Notes: a model not told the origin generated them from the sequence alone. DNA of 64,000 bases from Chryseobacterium sp. ISL-6 (GCF_018613715.1 NZ_JAGGPT010000001.1:671919-735918); one strand, 5' to 3'; shown: positions 26,308 through 36,455, numbered from the stretch's first letter. Numbers and translations are program-made.

Positions 26308-29007
26308 TTAGCTTACAAAAGACTTAATGTTTTCAATAAAACTAATATCTGGATCTAAAATTTCAAGGATAAGGCTTCGAACAGACTGCATTGCTTCATC
26401 AATACTTCCTTTTTCAAACTGAAGAGAAACAACACCTTTTTTAGCTTCTGCAAAACTCCAGATTCCAGTTTCCACGGGAAGCCCCCAGAATTCCGGAAGA
26501 CTTTGAATAACGTATTGATAGATACAAAGCTGAAGTGCCTGTTTCCTATCACTATTATGGAAATATCCATCTACATTATCAGCGTCTATTTTTACAACAA
26601 GATTCTTTATTTTTGCCGTTTTGTAATCAATGATTCTTACTGTACCATTCAGACGGTCTATGCGGTCTATAAAACCAAAAAAAGAGATCCTGTCTTTAGC
26701 AGCTTCGTCAAGATAAAAATCAACATTTTCAAACCTCCTTTCAATGGCAATAATCTCCAGTTTATTTCCTCTTTTTACAAGATCAAGATCATGATTTAAA
26801 ATATTTTCAATTACCTTTTTCGCAATTGCCCGATGAATAAAATTCATCCCTTTCTCATAAAACTCCGGCTGATGTTTTAGCTTTTCAATAGCAACATTAA
26901 TATAGTAATCTATTGCTTTAATTGAATTCTTTAAATCATTTTCCTTTAAAACTTTACCTTTTAATACTTCATATACTTCTTGAAGTGAATAATGAACAAG
27001 ATTTCCATAATTTTTCACAGATAATTCCTCTTCAATTTCATCTGCTTCAGACGTATTTAAAATCTTTGATAAGTAAAAATCAATGGGATTATAAAGATAG
27101 CTCGTAAGGTGTGAAGCTGAAACTTTTTCTTTCCATTTTTCAAGTCTTTCCAGAACAATATCAGTCTTGAAAATTTCAATAGGTTGTGTTATAATAGGCT
27201 CAGAAGAATTCTCGATAATCAGGTGTTCAATAGTATGAGAACTCTCCATTTCTATCTGGGTAATAAATCTACTTTTCTCACCGCTGTTTACGCCTGAACT
27301 TAAAGCGTTAAAAAGCAGATGAACATTCTGGGAATCCTGGATCAATCGATAGAAATGGTACGCATAAATACTGTCATTGTCCAGAAAAGTATGTAAATCG
27401 AAGAATTTCCTTATATCAAAAGGAATATAGGTATTTTGTGAGTTTCCTAATGGCAGCTTCCCTTCATTTACGGATAACAGGATCACATTTTCAAAGTTTA
27501 AAAGCCTGGTTTCCAAAAGTCCCATAATTTGCAATCCCCTCAATGGCTCACCCTGAAAGTCAATACTCTCAGAATTAATATGCTGATTGATAAGAATTTC
27601 CAGAGTTTCCATCTTGATCTCAAAATCATAGGGAGTAACCTGATTTTTAATAATCTTAAAAGCACTTTCAAAATGCGAGATATTTTCGTACTGAATATCA
27701 TCTATTTCCAGCCACTTGATCTGCTGACAGAACGCGATAAGCATATCGAGGTAGATGCTTGTAGAGTCAGCTTTTTGAAGCAGATGAAAATAAGACAGAT
27801 CATTTAAAAGTTCATAAAGCAACTTTTTGGATATATAAACAATATTACGCTCTTCTATTTTAGACTTAAATCGATTGATAACCTCTTGATCTTCAGCTGA
27901 CTTCGGAAGTTCTTCGAGGATAGGAAATAAATCTCTGTAATAGTAAGAAGATTTATTCTTTTCTAATTGCTTCTGCAGATAAAATAATTGTTTTATGGCA
28001 TTTGAAAAAGATAAATTCTTCAGAGGAAAACCCATCGTAATATTTAGATTATCAATCCCATGCATTACATCTAAACTTGCAGGAAGCAAATTTTCATCCA
28101 ATAAAACGAGTGCTGTATTTGAATAGGTTTTATTATCTATTTCATTAAAGATTTCAGGCAATATTTTAGTTTGAGTTACATTCCCGGAAACCTCGTATAC
28201 TTTTATATTTTTTGGTTGATTGAAATCATCTTCAATCCACTGTAAGGCGCGACTATCATTAAACTCCTTCCATAATTTATGATTTCTGAGAAATTTTCCC
28301 GCCTCTTGCCTTTCATCATCAAAATAATAATGATCAGCCTGAAAAAAACACTGTCCTTTATTCCACTGCAGCAAGCCTCTAACTAATTTTTCTTCTACGG
28401 GTGTAAAGGCATTGAATCCACAAAAAACAAACTGTTCAGAGGTAGCTTTAGCGAAATCAATTATTTTTGCTTTAGCCGTTTCATGAATCATTCCTGAGGT
28501 AGCCCAATTTTTTTCCTGTAATTTCTTTTTTAATACCGGAAGGAAAATATTCATATTTCTCCAGAAGTTCAGAAATTTCTTTCTTGGAACATCATCATCT
28601 TCACCTAAATTCTGGGCCCAGTCTTTAATCCTCTCTTCATCAAACATGTATTGCAAAACGATTTCATCGCTTTCAGAAAACTTTAAAATATCATCCCAAT
28701 CTTTTTGTAAAGTAGGAAACCATTTCAGGAAATCCGAAAAACTATCGTTGGGAATCAGATTAAGGCTTTTGTATACATCAAATGCAAATAACCATAGAGA
28801 GATCCCCTGAATTGGCTGTTTATCAGCTATTTTATCAATAAGTTCTTCAATGGTAAAAAAGTTAGGCAGAAACCCTGAATAATTATTTTCTTCAAGAATT
28901 TGTCTGATGAAAACAATAGGCCGTTTACCGGGAATAACAATATTAAATACCGATAAATCTGTATTTTGAGCTAAGAGTTCGTGAATAATTTTATTGAGAA
29001 ATTTCAA
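26308..29007 (-). CDS. AddB-like PD-(D/E)XK nuclease with degenerate helicase region
   Basis: The 899-residue protein has a C-terminal RecB-family nuclease domain: 'NLVHYSLQEVYEVL' (His of motif I), 'FFGFIDRIDRLNGTVRIIDYKT' with the D-(x)n-D-Y-K catalytic triad, and 'KQALQLCIYQYVIQSLP' (motif with Q-x-x-x-Y). The N-terminal two-thirds resembles a superfamily I helicase fold without a recognisable Walker A: 'IVIPGKRPIVFIRQIL' stands where G-x-G-K-S/T is expected. That is typical of the AddB/RexB partner in AddAB complexes, which process double-strand breaks for recombination. Its start overlaps the upstream DUF922 stop by 4 nt. The AddA partner is not in this window. Confidence 0.82.
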   Translation of the reverse strand: MKFLNKIIHELLAQNTDLSVFNIVIPGKRPIVFIRQILEENNYSGFLPNFFTIEELIDKIADKQPIQGISLWLFAFDVYKSLNLIPNDSFSDFLKWFPTLQKDWDDILKFSESDEIVLQYMFDEERIKDWAQNLGEDDDVPRKKFLNFWRNMNIFLPVLKKKLQEKNWATSGMIHETAKAKIIDFAKATSEQFVFCGFNAFTPVEEKLVRGLLQWNKGQCFFQADHYYFDDERQEAGKFLRNHKLWKEFNDSRALQWIEDDFNQPKNIKVYEVSGNVTQTKILPEIFNEIDNKTYSNTALVLLDENLLPASLDVMHGIDNLNITMGFPLKNLSFSNAIKQLFYLQKQLEKNKSSYYYRDLFPILEELPKSAEDQEVINRFKSKIEERNIVYISKKLLYELLNDLSYFHLLQKADSTSIYLDMLIAFCQQIKWLEIDDIQYENISHFESAFKIIKNQVTPYDFEIKMETLEILINQHINSESIDFQGEPLRGLQIMGLLETRLLNFENVILLSVNEGKLPLGNSQNTYIPFDIRKFFDLHTFLDNDSIYAYHFYRLIQDSQNVHLLFNALSSGVNSGEKSRFITQIEMESSHTIEHLIIENSSEPIITQPIEIFKTDIVLERLEKWKEKVSASHLTSYLYNPIDFYLSKILNTSEADEIEEELSVKNYGNLVHYSLQEVYEVLKGKVLKENDLKNSIKAIDYYINVAIEKLKHQPEFYEKGMNFIHRAIAKKVIENILNHDLDLVKRGNKLEIIAIERRFENVDFYLDEAAKDRISFFGFIDRIDRLNGTVRIIDYKTAKIKNLVVKIDADNVDGYFHNSDRKQALQLCIYQYVIQSLPEFWGLPVETGIWSFAEAKKGVVSLQFEKGSIDEAMQSVRSLILEILDPDISFIENIKSFVS

Positions 29008-29537
29008 GACTTTTTATAGCTATTTAGGTTTTCTAATGCTTCAGATATAATGGTATTATATTGAGCCTGTTTTTCTTTATCCATCCCATTTTGTGTATCT
29101 CTGTCATAAGCCATCTGGAAGTCTCTATATTCATTTAAAATCCGGGAATAAATAGCTTTAAATTTTTTATCGAAATCACTGGAAGTTTTAATATTTTCCA
29201 ATACTTCTTTTCGAAGCTTTCTGGCATAAATTTCAGCAATATCAAAGTGCTTTTGCTCATGGAGCAGCACATAGTCACTAATCCTCTTTACATCCTTCCA
29301 TGACTTATCCTTATTAAAAATAGTCAAAATTTCAATTTTCACTGGGGATGAAGGATTAGAGGATGTTATAACAGAATATTCCCATCCACAATGGGTATAG
29401 GCTACTACATCTTTATTATTTTTCCTGTTTACAGAACTTTTAAAATCATTCCATGTTAGTTTTTGGTCTTCTTTCCATATTATTTTCTGACTAAATAACT
29501 GAATGGAGACCAAAAGACAAATGACGCTCCATCTCAT
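29004..29537 (-). CDS. DUF922-family exported putative zinc protease
   Basis: The start is placed at the ATG at 29537 because it gives a signal peptide (MRWSVICLLVSIQLFSQK) and overlaps the upstream stop as TAATG, a classic coupling. A longer frame reaching 29567 adds ten polar residues. The 177-residue product carries H-E-x-x-H in 'YVLLHEQKHFDIAEIYARKLR', the hallmark of DUF922, predicted zinc peptidases. 'KLTWNDFKSS' near the N-terminus is another family mark. It is coupled to a small lipoprotein upstream and the AddB-like gene downstream; no functional link to the nuclease is evident. Peptidase activity is inferred. Confidence 0.78.
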   Translation of the reverse strand: MRWSVICLLVSIQLFSQKIIWKEDQKLTWNDFKSSVNRKNNKDVVAYTHCGWEYSVITSSNPSSPVKIEILTIFNKDKSWKDVKRISDYVLLHEQKHFDIAEIYARKLRKEVLENIKTSSDFDKKFKAIYSRILNEYRDFQMAYDRDTQNGMDKEKQAQYNTIISEALENLNSYKKS

Positions 29538-29941
29538 TATTCTACTACAATTGTTTTTGTAATCCAACTATTGGTACCTGTCCAGAATTTAAAAGTATAT
29601 GTTCCCGTCTGCTGTGGATTAAAATTAATCTGATTCATGCCTTGATGTGTAGACTGTGCACAAGCGGCATCAGTACGAAATTTATATGCAGTCACAGTTC
29701 TGGTTAAATTATCGTTATGTATGTAGTCGTAGCCATAAAAACCTTCACATTGCGAAAGGTAGGAAGAATAGGTTTTAATATGCTGAATATCAAAAACATT
29801 CATAGTATCATTAGTAATTCTTACACTATCTATTTTTACTTTATCAACAGATTGTATTGTTTCATAATCATCATCATTACAAGAAGTAAGTACTACTCCT
29901 AATATTATTGCAGAAAACCCAATATTTAAAAGTCTTTTCAT
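29537..29941 (-). CDS. Small lipoprotein of unknown function
   Basis: This 134-residue protein has a lipobox 'VLTSC' (C21) followed by N-D-D-D-Y, an acidic run resembling the Bacteroidota lipoprotein export signal for surface display. The mature domain contains three further cysteines (two in 'CEGFYG' and 'DAACAQ') and ends in a beta-rich 'TGTYTFKFWTGTNSWITKTI' segment, resembling an immunoglobulin-like edge strand. I do not recognise the family. Coupled translationally to the DUF922 gene (TAATG). Confidence 0.7.
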   Translation of the reverse strand: MKRLLNIGFSAIILGVVLTSCNDDDYETIQSVDKVKIDSVRITNDTMNVFDIQHIKTYSSYLSQCEGFYGYDYIHNDNLTRTVTAYKFRTDAACAQSTHQGMNQINFNPQQTGTYTFKFWTGTNSWITKTIVVE

Positions 29942-30004
29942 AACACAATAGAATTTCGATTATTAACAAATAATTAGCAAAAACTATTCCTTAATTAAGA
30001 TAAA

Positions 30005-30640
30005 TTAAGAATTAAAATTACCTTTTGATACATAAACCACTTTTTTAGTATCAAAAAACTCTCCTTCGAAATAATTTTTAAGATTAAAGATTTCAGATTT
30101 AATGCCACCCAGCTCTTCAGCCAGATCTCCACCTTTTAAATATAAAACTCCATTATGTTTGGCATTAAACTGCTCTTTTTCAAATTTCCCTTTTAACCAT
30201 TTTAAAAATTCCGGCATTTGTGTTACTGCTCTACTCACCACAAAATGGAATTTTTCTTTAAGCTTCTCAGCTCTTCCATGAATGGCAGTTACGTTTTTCA
30301 ATCCCACCCCTTCTGCAACAGCATTCACAACACTTATCTTTTTTCCTATAGAATCAATTAAAGTAAATTGTGATTCCGGAAATAAAATAGCTAAAGGAAT
30401 TCCTGGAAAACCACCACCTGTTCCAATATCTAAAACTCTGGTTCCTGGTGTAAATTCCATTACTTTAGCAATTCCCAATGAGTGTAGAATATGCTTTTCG
30501 TACAAAGATTCCATATCTTTTCTGGAAATTACATTAATCTTTTCATTCCATTCTGTATAGAGATTTTCTAACTGAGTGAACTGTTGTATCTGATTTTCTG
30601 TAAGATCGGGAAAGTATTTTAATAGTAACGATATAGACAT
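30005..30640 (-). CDS. rsmG: 16S rRNA (guanine(527)-N(7))-methyltransferase
   Basis: RsmG methylates G527 of 16S rRNA using S-adenosylmethionine. The start at 30640 (MSISLLLKYFPDLTENQ) is preferred over a non-canonical start 21 nt upstream; the product is then 211 residues, normal for the family. Motifs are 'WNEKINVISRKDMESLYEKH', the SAM-binding 'VLDIGTGGGFPGIPLAI' and 'FHFVVSRAVTQMPEFLKW'. It lies alone between a small lipoprotein gene and an M28 peptidase gene, with a good -7 motif 19 nt upstream. Loss of RsmG is known to give low-level streptomycin resistance in other bacteria. Confidence 0.94.
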   Translation of the reverse strand: MSISLLLKYFPDLTENQIQQFTQLENLYTEWNEKINVISRKDMESLYEKHILHSLGIAKVMEFTPGTRVLDIGTGGGFPGIPLAILFPESQFTLIDSIGKKISVVNAVAEGVGLKNVTAIHGRAEKLKEKFHFVVSRAVTQMPEFLKWLKGKFEKEQFNAKHNGVLYLKGGDLAEELGGIKSEIFNLKNYFEGEFFDTKKVVYVSKGNFNS

Positions 30641-30658
30641 AAGAATTATTATAATTTG

Positions 30659-30666
30659 CAAAAATA
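30659..30666 (-). promoter_or_regulatory. Putative -7 element (TATTTTTG) of rsmG
   Basis: TAnnTTTG match on the minus strand close upstream of the rsmG start; implies a leader of about 12 nt and supports the shorter start. Confidence 0.45.
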
Positions 30667-30737
30667 AGTTTATTTAACATTGTATTCAAATTAAGTCGCT
30701 CAAATCAGGGTTTTAATTTAAACAATCACAACTCTGA

Positions 30738-32075
30738 TCATCTGGCAATAACTGGAATAACAGGGATACTTAAATTTCCAGTTTGGTTAACTGCCTGTAC
30801 TGCAAAAATATAATTATCCTTTGACAATGGAACTTTAATAGAAAGATCCTTGGTAAATATTTTTTTCTGCCACGCCGGACTATCCGTTTCTCTTATAAGC
30901 ACATAATATCCAATTGGGAGCCCAGATTTTGGCTTTTTCCAATGCAATGTGGTAGAATTTGTAAGCTCTTTAACCTCTATTTCCACATTCTCGGGCTTTG
31001 CCGTAGATTTAGCGAGACTGGCCAACACCGCAATATTTGCAGCTACATTCTTTTTCAGGTAGTTATAATCAATAAATTCAGGAAGGTCACCATATTGTTT
31101 TCCATTTTCCATTCTTACATCCTGATGCTGATGATCATAGTTCTCATAATATTCAGTCAGCCTTACGGAAGGAAATCCATAATTAACAAAACTTGAATGA
31201 TCTCCGCCACGCAAAAATCTATCATTTCTATAGATCAATTTAACCTCAAGTTTCTTTACATATTTTTCTGCAGTTTCTTTAATGTATCTGGCTAATTGCC
31301 TGGATTCACCGTCATTTTCCAACCCTAAGTTTCTTATTCCCATTGCCTTTTTATCTAAATCTAAATAAGGCAAACCTTCACTAAACACGCGCAAGGTGTT
31401 ATTATTGATCTCATTGGTCTCTCCAGCCTTAGCATTTCCTATCATGTCATTATTTAATACAGCCTCGATCTGCATGTTTTCATTCTTAGCTCTTTCTGCT
31501 AATAGTTTAGACCCGAGTAAAGACTGCTCTTCTCCGGAAAAAGCAACAAAAATAACAGATGCCGGAAATTTGGATCTGCTCAAAATCCTTGCGGCTTCTA
31601 TTACCGCACTTACTCCACTGCCATCATCATTTGCCCCGGGAGCAAATGATGTTCTATTCATAACATCCGTAACCCGTGAATCCAGATGTCCTGAAATCAA
31701 AAAGATTCTTTTATCATTAGAATCTGTTCCTTTTAAATAAGCAATAGGATTACCAAGATTCGTTATTTGATCTACCCGTTTTCCGTCTGGCTGAATGTCC
31801 TGCTGTTGTAAATACACATCCATTCTTCCTTCAGAATTTTTCGCATAGTCTGTGAATTTACCAAGAACCCAATTCCTCGCTGCTCCTATTCCTTTATTCT
31901 GATCATCAATGGCGCTTAGTGTATGTCTCGTATTAAAACCGACAAGTTTGTTGATATAACTTTTTAGAGAATCCGAGCTCACCTCAGAAACGTATTTTTT
32001 TATTTCACTATCTTTTGAACTAACCTGTGAAAAAATAACAGATGGAGCCAACATTAAAAAAAGAAAATATTTCAT
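30738..32075 (-). CDS. Exported M28-family metallopeptidase
   Basis: The ATG at 32075 is chosen (an in-frame TTG lies 6 nt upstream), giving 445 residues with signal peptide MKYFLFLMLAPSVIFSQ. The M28 zinc centre is complete: 'LISGHLDSRV', 'PGANDDGSGVSAV', 'FSGEEQSLLGS' (catalytic E followed by ligand E), 'LNNDMIGN' and the last His in 'RGGDHSSFVNYG'. A C-terminal fibronectin III-like domain follows (about 355-445, 'NSTTLHWKKPKSGLPIGYYV'). Such aminopeptidases trim peptides in the periplasm or outside. It is divergent from the aminotransferase gene. Confidence 0.9.
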   Translation of the reverse strand: MKYFLFLMLAPSVIFSQVSSKDSEIKKYVSEVSSDSLKSYINKLVGFNTRHTLSAIDDQNKGIGAARNWVLGKFTDYAKNSEGRMDVYLQQQDIQPDGKRVDQITNLGNPIAYLKGTDSNDKRIFLISGHLDSRVTDVMNRTSFAPGANDDGSGVSAVIEAARILSRSKFPASVIFVAFSGEEQSLLGSKLLAERAKNENMQIEAVLNNDMIGNAKAGETNEINNNTLRVFSEGLPYLDLDKKAMGIRNLGLENDGESRQLARYIKETAEKYVKKLEVKLIYRNDRFLRGGDHSSFVNYGFPSVRLTEYYENYDHQHQDVRMENGKQYGDLPEFIDYNYLKKNVAANIAVLASLAKSTAKPENVEIEVKELTNSTTLHWKKPKSGLPIGYYVLIRETDSPAWQKKIFTKDLSIKVPLSKDNYIFAVQAVNQTGNLSIPVIPVIAR

Positions 32076-32103
32076 AATCAAAAATCTTTTAAGCCGATCA
32101 ATC

Positions 32104-32111
32104 CAAATATA
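32104..32111 (-). promoter_or_regulatory. Putative -7 element (TATATTTG) of the M28 peptidase gene
   Basis: Exact TAnnTTTG on the minus strand, 28 nt upstream of the start at 32075. Confidence 0.5.
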
Positions 32112-32173
32112 CTAAATCTCTTTTTTGAATGCAGTTTTTTATTTCACACCTCAGTCACATTAAGTTTTTATTA

Positions 32174-32181
32174 TATATTTG
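32174..32181 (+). promoter_or_regulatory. Putative -7 element (TATATTTG) of the aminotransferase gene
   Basis: Exact TAnnTTTG, 20 nt upstream of the ATG at 32202; divergent from the motif at 32104-32111. Confidence 0.5.
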
Positions 32182-32201
32182 TTACAATAGAAAAAGACTA
32201 C

Positions 32202-33395
32202 ATGGACAAACTTTCAGATAGAGTAAAAAGATTAGGTTACTCCCAAACTTTCGTAATGTCTAATAAGGCCAGAGAAATGAAAGCCAACGGAATAGACGTT
32301 ATCAGTTTAACTCTCGGCGAACCGGATTTTGATGTTCCCGACAACATAAAACAAGCGGCATTCGACGCTATTAATCAAAATTTCAGTCACTACTCTCCCG
32401 TTCCCGGCTTTTTGGAACTTCGTGAAGCGATTGCTTACAAATTAAAGAGAGATAACAATATAGAATACAAGCCTACCCAAATTTGTGTTTCCAATGGTGC
32501 AAAACAAGCTATTTTAAATGTTTTGGCAGCTATTATCAATGATGGAGATGAAGTTATTCTTCCAACGCCATACTGGGTAAGCTATGATGAAATGGTAAAA
32601 ATGATGGGTGGAAATTCTGTGATGGTATCCACTTCGTATGTCACTGATTTTAAAATCACTGCTGAACAATTAGAAGAGGCCATTACTGATAAAACCAAGG
32701 CTATCCTATTCAGCTCACCTTGTAATCCTTCTGGAGGTTATTACACTTATGACGAACTGAAATCTTTAGCGCAGGTTATTGCAAAATATCCACAGGTTAC
32801 AGTAATTTCTGATGAGATCTATGAGTTCATCAATTATGAAACTAAAACAGCATCTATTGCTCAGTTTCCTGAGATATATGAACAAACTGCCGTGATCAAT
32901 GGTATGTCAAAAGCTTTTGCAATGACAGGCTGGAGAATCGGATATTCTGCATGCCCGGAATGGCTTGCAAAAGCTTGTGAAAAAGTTCAGGGACAGATGA
33001 CCAGTGGAGCTAATACAATGGCACAAAGAGCCTCTATAACAGCATTAAAAACCGACCCTTCAGAATACAGATACATGATCGATGCTTTCAAAAAAAGAAG
33101 GGATCTTGTGTATGGTCTAATTACTGAAATTCCGGGATTCAAAGTTCTTTTACCAAAAGCAGCGTTTTATTTCTTTCCTGATATCTCCCATTATATTGGT
33201 AAAACCTTAGATGGAAATGAAATCAAAGATGCCGATGATTTTGCGATGTTCATTTTAGAAAATGCCCATGTAGGTTGTGTAGGTGGTGTTTCATTCGGAA
33301 GTCCGGAATGCATCAGATTCTCGTATGCTGCATCAGAAGATGATTTAAGGGAAGCGATGAGAAGGATTAAAGAGTTATTACAGAAATTTAACTAA
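32202..33395 (+). CDS. Aspartate aminotransferase-type PLP enzyme (class I)
   Basis: A 397-residue fold-type I aminotransferase. The PLP lysine is K237 in 'INGMSKAFAMTGWRIGY'; 'SDEIYE' (D204, Y207) binds the pyridine ring; 'NPSGGYYTYDEL' and 'CIRFSYAASEDDL' provide the substrate-carboxylate arginine. The short N-terminus and sequence type fit the I-gamma/Thermus-like aspartate aminotransferases, which interconvert aspartate/2-oxoglutarate and oxaloacetate/glutamate. The M16 peptidase gene begins 13 nt downstream, so the two are probably co-transcribed. Substrate is inferred; some homologues also take prephenate. Confidence 0.9.
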   Translation: MDKLSDRVKRLGYSQTFVMSNKAREMKANGIDVISLTLGEPDFDVPDNIKQAAFDAINQNFSHYSPVPGFLELREAIAYKLKRDNNIEYKPTQICVSNGAKQAILNVLAAIINDGDEVILPTPYWVSYDEMVKMMGGNSVMVSTSYVTDFKITAEQLEEAITDKTKAILFSSPCNPSGGYYTYDELKSLAQVIAKYPQVTVISDEIYEFINYETKTASIAQFPEIYEQTAVINGMSKAFAMTGWRIGYSACPEWLAKACEKVQGQMTSGANTMAQRASITALKTDPSEYRYMIDAFKKRRDLVYGLITEIPGFKVLLPKAAFYFFPDISHYIGKTLDGNEIKDADDFAMFILENAHVGCVGGVSFGSPECIRFSYAASEDDLREAMRRIKELLQKFN

Positions 33396-33408
33396 TAAAC
33401 ACCATAAA

Positions 33409-36348
33409 ATGAATTTTTTCAAAAGAATTACCATTGCATCCAGTATTGCTGCTGCAAGTTTTAGTGGTTATGCTTTCGGACAGGATTTCCAATGGAAGGA
33501 AGCTACATCCAAAGGTTATACCTATCGGTATGTAACCAACGATCCTACTTCGGCAAGATATTATACATTAAAAAACGGGTTAACAGTTATTTTAAGCCCT
33601 ACCACTAAAGATCCGAGAATCCAGGCTTATATTGCCACCAAAGCAGGAAGTAAAACAGACCCGGCGGATCATACAGGTCTTGCTCATTATCTGGAACACA
33701 TGCTTTTCAAAGGAACTGACAGGTTTGGTTCTAAAGACTGGGCAAAAGAAAAACCTTTGTTAGATCAAATTGATGCTCTTTATGAAAAATACAATCAGAC
33801 TAAAGATGAATCCAAGAGAAAGGAAATCTACAAAGAAATAGATAAAGTTTCCGGAGAAGCAGCAAAATATGCCATTGCCAATGAGTATGATAAATTGATG
33901 TCCGGAATGGGAGCTGACGGAACCAATGCCTTTACTTCTTTTGAACAAACAGTGTATACTGAAGACATTCCAGCGAATGTTACAGATAAATTCTTAGCCG
34001 TTCAGGCTGAAAGATTCAGACAACCGGTTTTAAGACTTTTCCATACTGAGCTTGAAGCTGTTTATGAGGAAAAAAACAGAGGACTGGACAGTGATTCAAG
34101 AAAAGTTTCTGAAGCAATGTTTGCTGCTATTTTCCCTAATAACAATTATGGAAAACAAACAACAATAGGAACTGTTGAGCATTTAAAAAATCCATCTTTA
34201 AAAGCGATCAGAGAGTATTTCGATAATTACTATGTACCTAACAATATGGGAATCATCATGTCCGGAGACTTTAATCCCGACGAAATGATTACAAAAATTG
34301 ATAAGGACTTCTCTTATATGAAGTCTAAAGCAATCCCAGTATATAATATTGGTCAGGAAAAACCAATTACAGCGCCTATTACGAAAGAGGTTTTTGGACC
34401 GAATCCTGAAAACATAACAATAGGTTTCAGATTTCCGGGTGCTACTACAAAAGATGCCAGACTTCTTAATCTAATAGGAAGTATGCTAACAAACGGACAA
34501 GCAGGTCTTATCGATCTGGATCTGATAAAAAAACAAAAACTGTTGGGAGCATATGCTTTTCCATATGTTTTAAAAGATTATTCTGTTCTTTTCTTACAGG
34601 GAAACCCTACGGAAGGGCAATCTTTGGATCAGGTTAAAGCTTTATTACTTCAGGAAATTGATAAACTAAGAAAAGGAGAATTCTCTGATGATCTTATTCA
34701 GTCCATTGTAAATAACGAAAGAAAAAATATCATTCAGAATAACGAAAAATATTCTTCCAGAGCGAGTACATTAATGGATGAATTCACTTCTGATATTGAT
34801 CATAAGGCAGCTTTGGAATATGTGGAGGAAATATCCAAGCTTACGAAAAAAGATATTATGGATTTCACTTCAAAATATCTTCAGGACAACAATTATGTTG
34901 CTGTTTATAAAAGAAAAGGAGAAGATAAAAATATTGTAAAAGTTGATAAACCTACAATTACTCCGGTATCTGTAAACAGAGATGATCAATCTGATTTTGT
35001 AAAAAAAATCAACGAGATGCCTGAAGCGGCTATCTCTCCGGTTTGGCTGAATTTCGACAAAGATATTGCCAAGAATAAATTAGGAGGTGTCGATGTTCTT
35101 TCGGTAAAAAATACTGATAATGAGCTGTTCAGACTTTATTATTATTTTGATTCCGGAAAATGGAATAACAAGATGCTCCCTTTAGCTGCGGAATATCTGC
35201 AATATTTAGGAACAAAAAATAAATCTTCTGAGGCAATCAGTAAAGAATTTTACAAATTAGCATCAAGTTTCAGTGTTGGTGCCGGTAATGAAGAAACTTA
35301 TGTTACGCTAGAAGGTTTAAATGAAAACTTTGACAAAACAGCTGCGTTGTTTGAGGATTTAATTAAAAACTGTGAGGCCGATCAAAGTGCTTTAGATTCT
35401 TATAAAGCAAGATTGAAAAAGTCAAGAGCGAATGCTAAACAAAATAAGGGAACTATTATGTCCGGCTTAAGAAGTTACGCACAGTATGGAGCTCAAAACC
35501 CTTTCAACAATGTACTAAGTGATGCAGAGCTTGACGCTTTAAAGGCTGAAGATCTTATCAAAATACTTCATGACCTGTTTAATTACAAGCATAAAGTGCT
35601 TTATTACGGTCCAAAATCAGGAAATGAGGCAGTTGCATCTCTGAACCCGATTCACAAACTTCTTGCTACTTTAAAAGAGATGCCGAAGTCTAAAACATTT
35701 GCACAGATTGCAACAGATAAGAACAAAGTATTGTTTGCTCATTACGATATGGTTCAGGCTGAAGTTTTCTGGGTAAGAAATGGAGATGCCTACAATTCAG
35801 CAATTACACCTACCGTAAGCTTATTCAATAACTACTTTGGTGGTGGAATGGGTTCTATTGTATTTCAAACAATCAGAGAATCTAAAGCTTTAGCATATTC
35901 TACTTATAGCTATTTCTCTCTTCCAAGCAAAAAAGAAGATAAAGATATTATAACAGCTTATGTAGGAACACAGGCAGATAAATTCAATGAATCTACTACT
36001 GCAATGAATGAACTTCTTACCACCCTGCCACAGTCTCAGCAATTATTTGAAACTGCTAAAAGTGGATTGAAGAAATCTATTGCTTCTGAAAGAATCACTC
36101 AGGACGGGATCATCTTCACCTATTTAAGAGCTCAAAAGCTTGGTAATATGAGTGATATAAGAAGGAATGTATATGAACAGGCTCCAAAATTAGCATTTAC
36201 CGACATCAACAGTTTCCACGATAAGGAAATGAAAGGTAAAAATTATACCTATTGTCTGGTCGCTTCTCAAGACAAAGTAAATGAAGCCGATATGCAAAAG
36301 TTAGGCGAGGTGAAAAAACTCAACTTAACTGAAATATTCGGTTACTAA
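33409..36348 (+). CDS. Exported M16-family zinc peptidase (pitrilysin-like, fused two-domain form)
   Basis: The 979-residue protein has a signal peptide (ends near 'SGYAFGQ') and two M16 halves in one chain. The inverted zinc motif H93-x-x-E96-H97 is in 'LAHYLEHMLFKG', with the third ligand in 'ELEAVYEEKNRG' near residue 225. The C-terminal half has the substrate-binding 'GGGMGSIVFQTIRESKALAY' R/Y pair and no zinc motif, as in full-length M16 enzymes. It probably degrades peptides in the periplasm. Its strong downstream terminator closes the aminotransferase-peptidase unit. Confidence 0.92.
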   Translation: MNFFKRITIASSIAAASFSGYAFGQDFQWKEATSKGYTYRYVTNDPTSARYYTLKNGLTVILSPTTKDPRIQAYIATKAGSKTDPADHTGLAHYLEHMLFKGTDRFGSKDWAKEKPLLDQIDALYEKYNQTKDESKRKEIYKEIDKVSGEAAKYAIANEYDKLMSGMGADGTNAFTSFEQTVYTEDIPANVTDKFLAVQAERFRQPVLRLFHTELEAVYEEKNRGLDSDSRKVSEAMFAAIFPNNNYGKQTTIGTVEHLKNPSLKAIREYFDNYYVPNNMGIIMSGDFNPDEMITKIDKDFSYMKSKAIPVYNIGQEKPITAPITKEVFGPNPENITIGFRFPGATTKDARLLNLIGSMLTNGQAGLIDLDLIKKQKLLGAYAFPYVLKDYSVLFLQGNPTEGQSLDQVKALLLQEIDKLRKGEFSDDLIQSIVNNERKNIIQNNEKYSSRASTLMDEFTSDIDHKAALEYVEEISKLTKKDIMDFTSKYLQDNNYVAVYKRKGEDKNIVKVDKPTITPVSVNRDDQSDFVKKINEMPEAAISPVWLNFDKDIAKNKLGGVDVLSVKNTDNELFRLYYYFDSGKWNNKMLPLAAEYLQYLGTKNKSSEAISKEFYKLASSFSVGAGNEETYVTLEGLNENFDKTAALFEDLIKNCEADQSALDSYKARLKKSRANAKQNKGTIMSGLRSYAQYGAQNPFNNVLSDAELDALKAEDLIKILHDLFNYKHKVLYYGPKSGNEAVASLNPIHKLLATLKEMPKSKTFAQIATDKNKVLFAHYDMVQAEVFWVRNGDAYNSAITPTVSLFNNYFGGGMGSIVFQTIRESKALAYSTYSYFSLPSKKEDKDIITAYVGTQADKFNESTTAMNELLTTLPQSQQLFETAKSGLKKSIASERITQDGIIFTYLRAQKLGNMSDIRRNVYEQAPKLAFTDINSFHDKEMKGKNYTYCLVASQDKVNEADMQKLGEVKKLNLTEIFGY

Positions 36349-36355
36349 AAATAAG

Positions 36356-36383
36356 AAAAAAGCCCTGAATTCAGGGCTTTTTT
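36356..36383 (+). terminator. Perfect-palindrome terminator after the M16 peptidase gene
   Basis: AAAAAAGCCCTGAA arm and its exact reverse complement meet without a spacer; T6 follows. Confidence 0.9.
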
Positions 36384-36455
36384 CTTTCTATCGAAATGAA
36401 AACAATTATAGATTTTATTTATCGAAATACGTTTGTTTGATAGATAAATCATTCA

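Noticed and set aside
26503..26799. 98-residue open frame opposite the AddB-like nuclease gene
   Set aside because: It lies fully inside a well-supported gene, with no leader and no recognisable composition; several similar antisense frames in the window were dismissed for the same reason.
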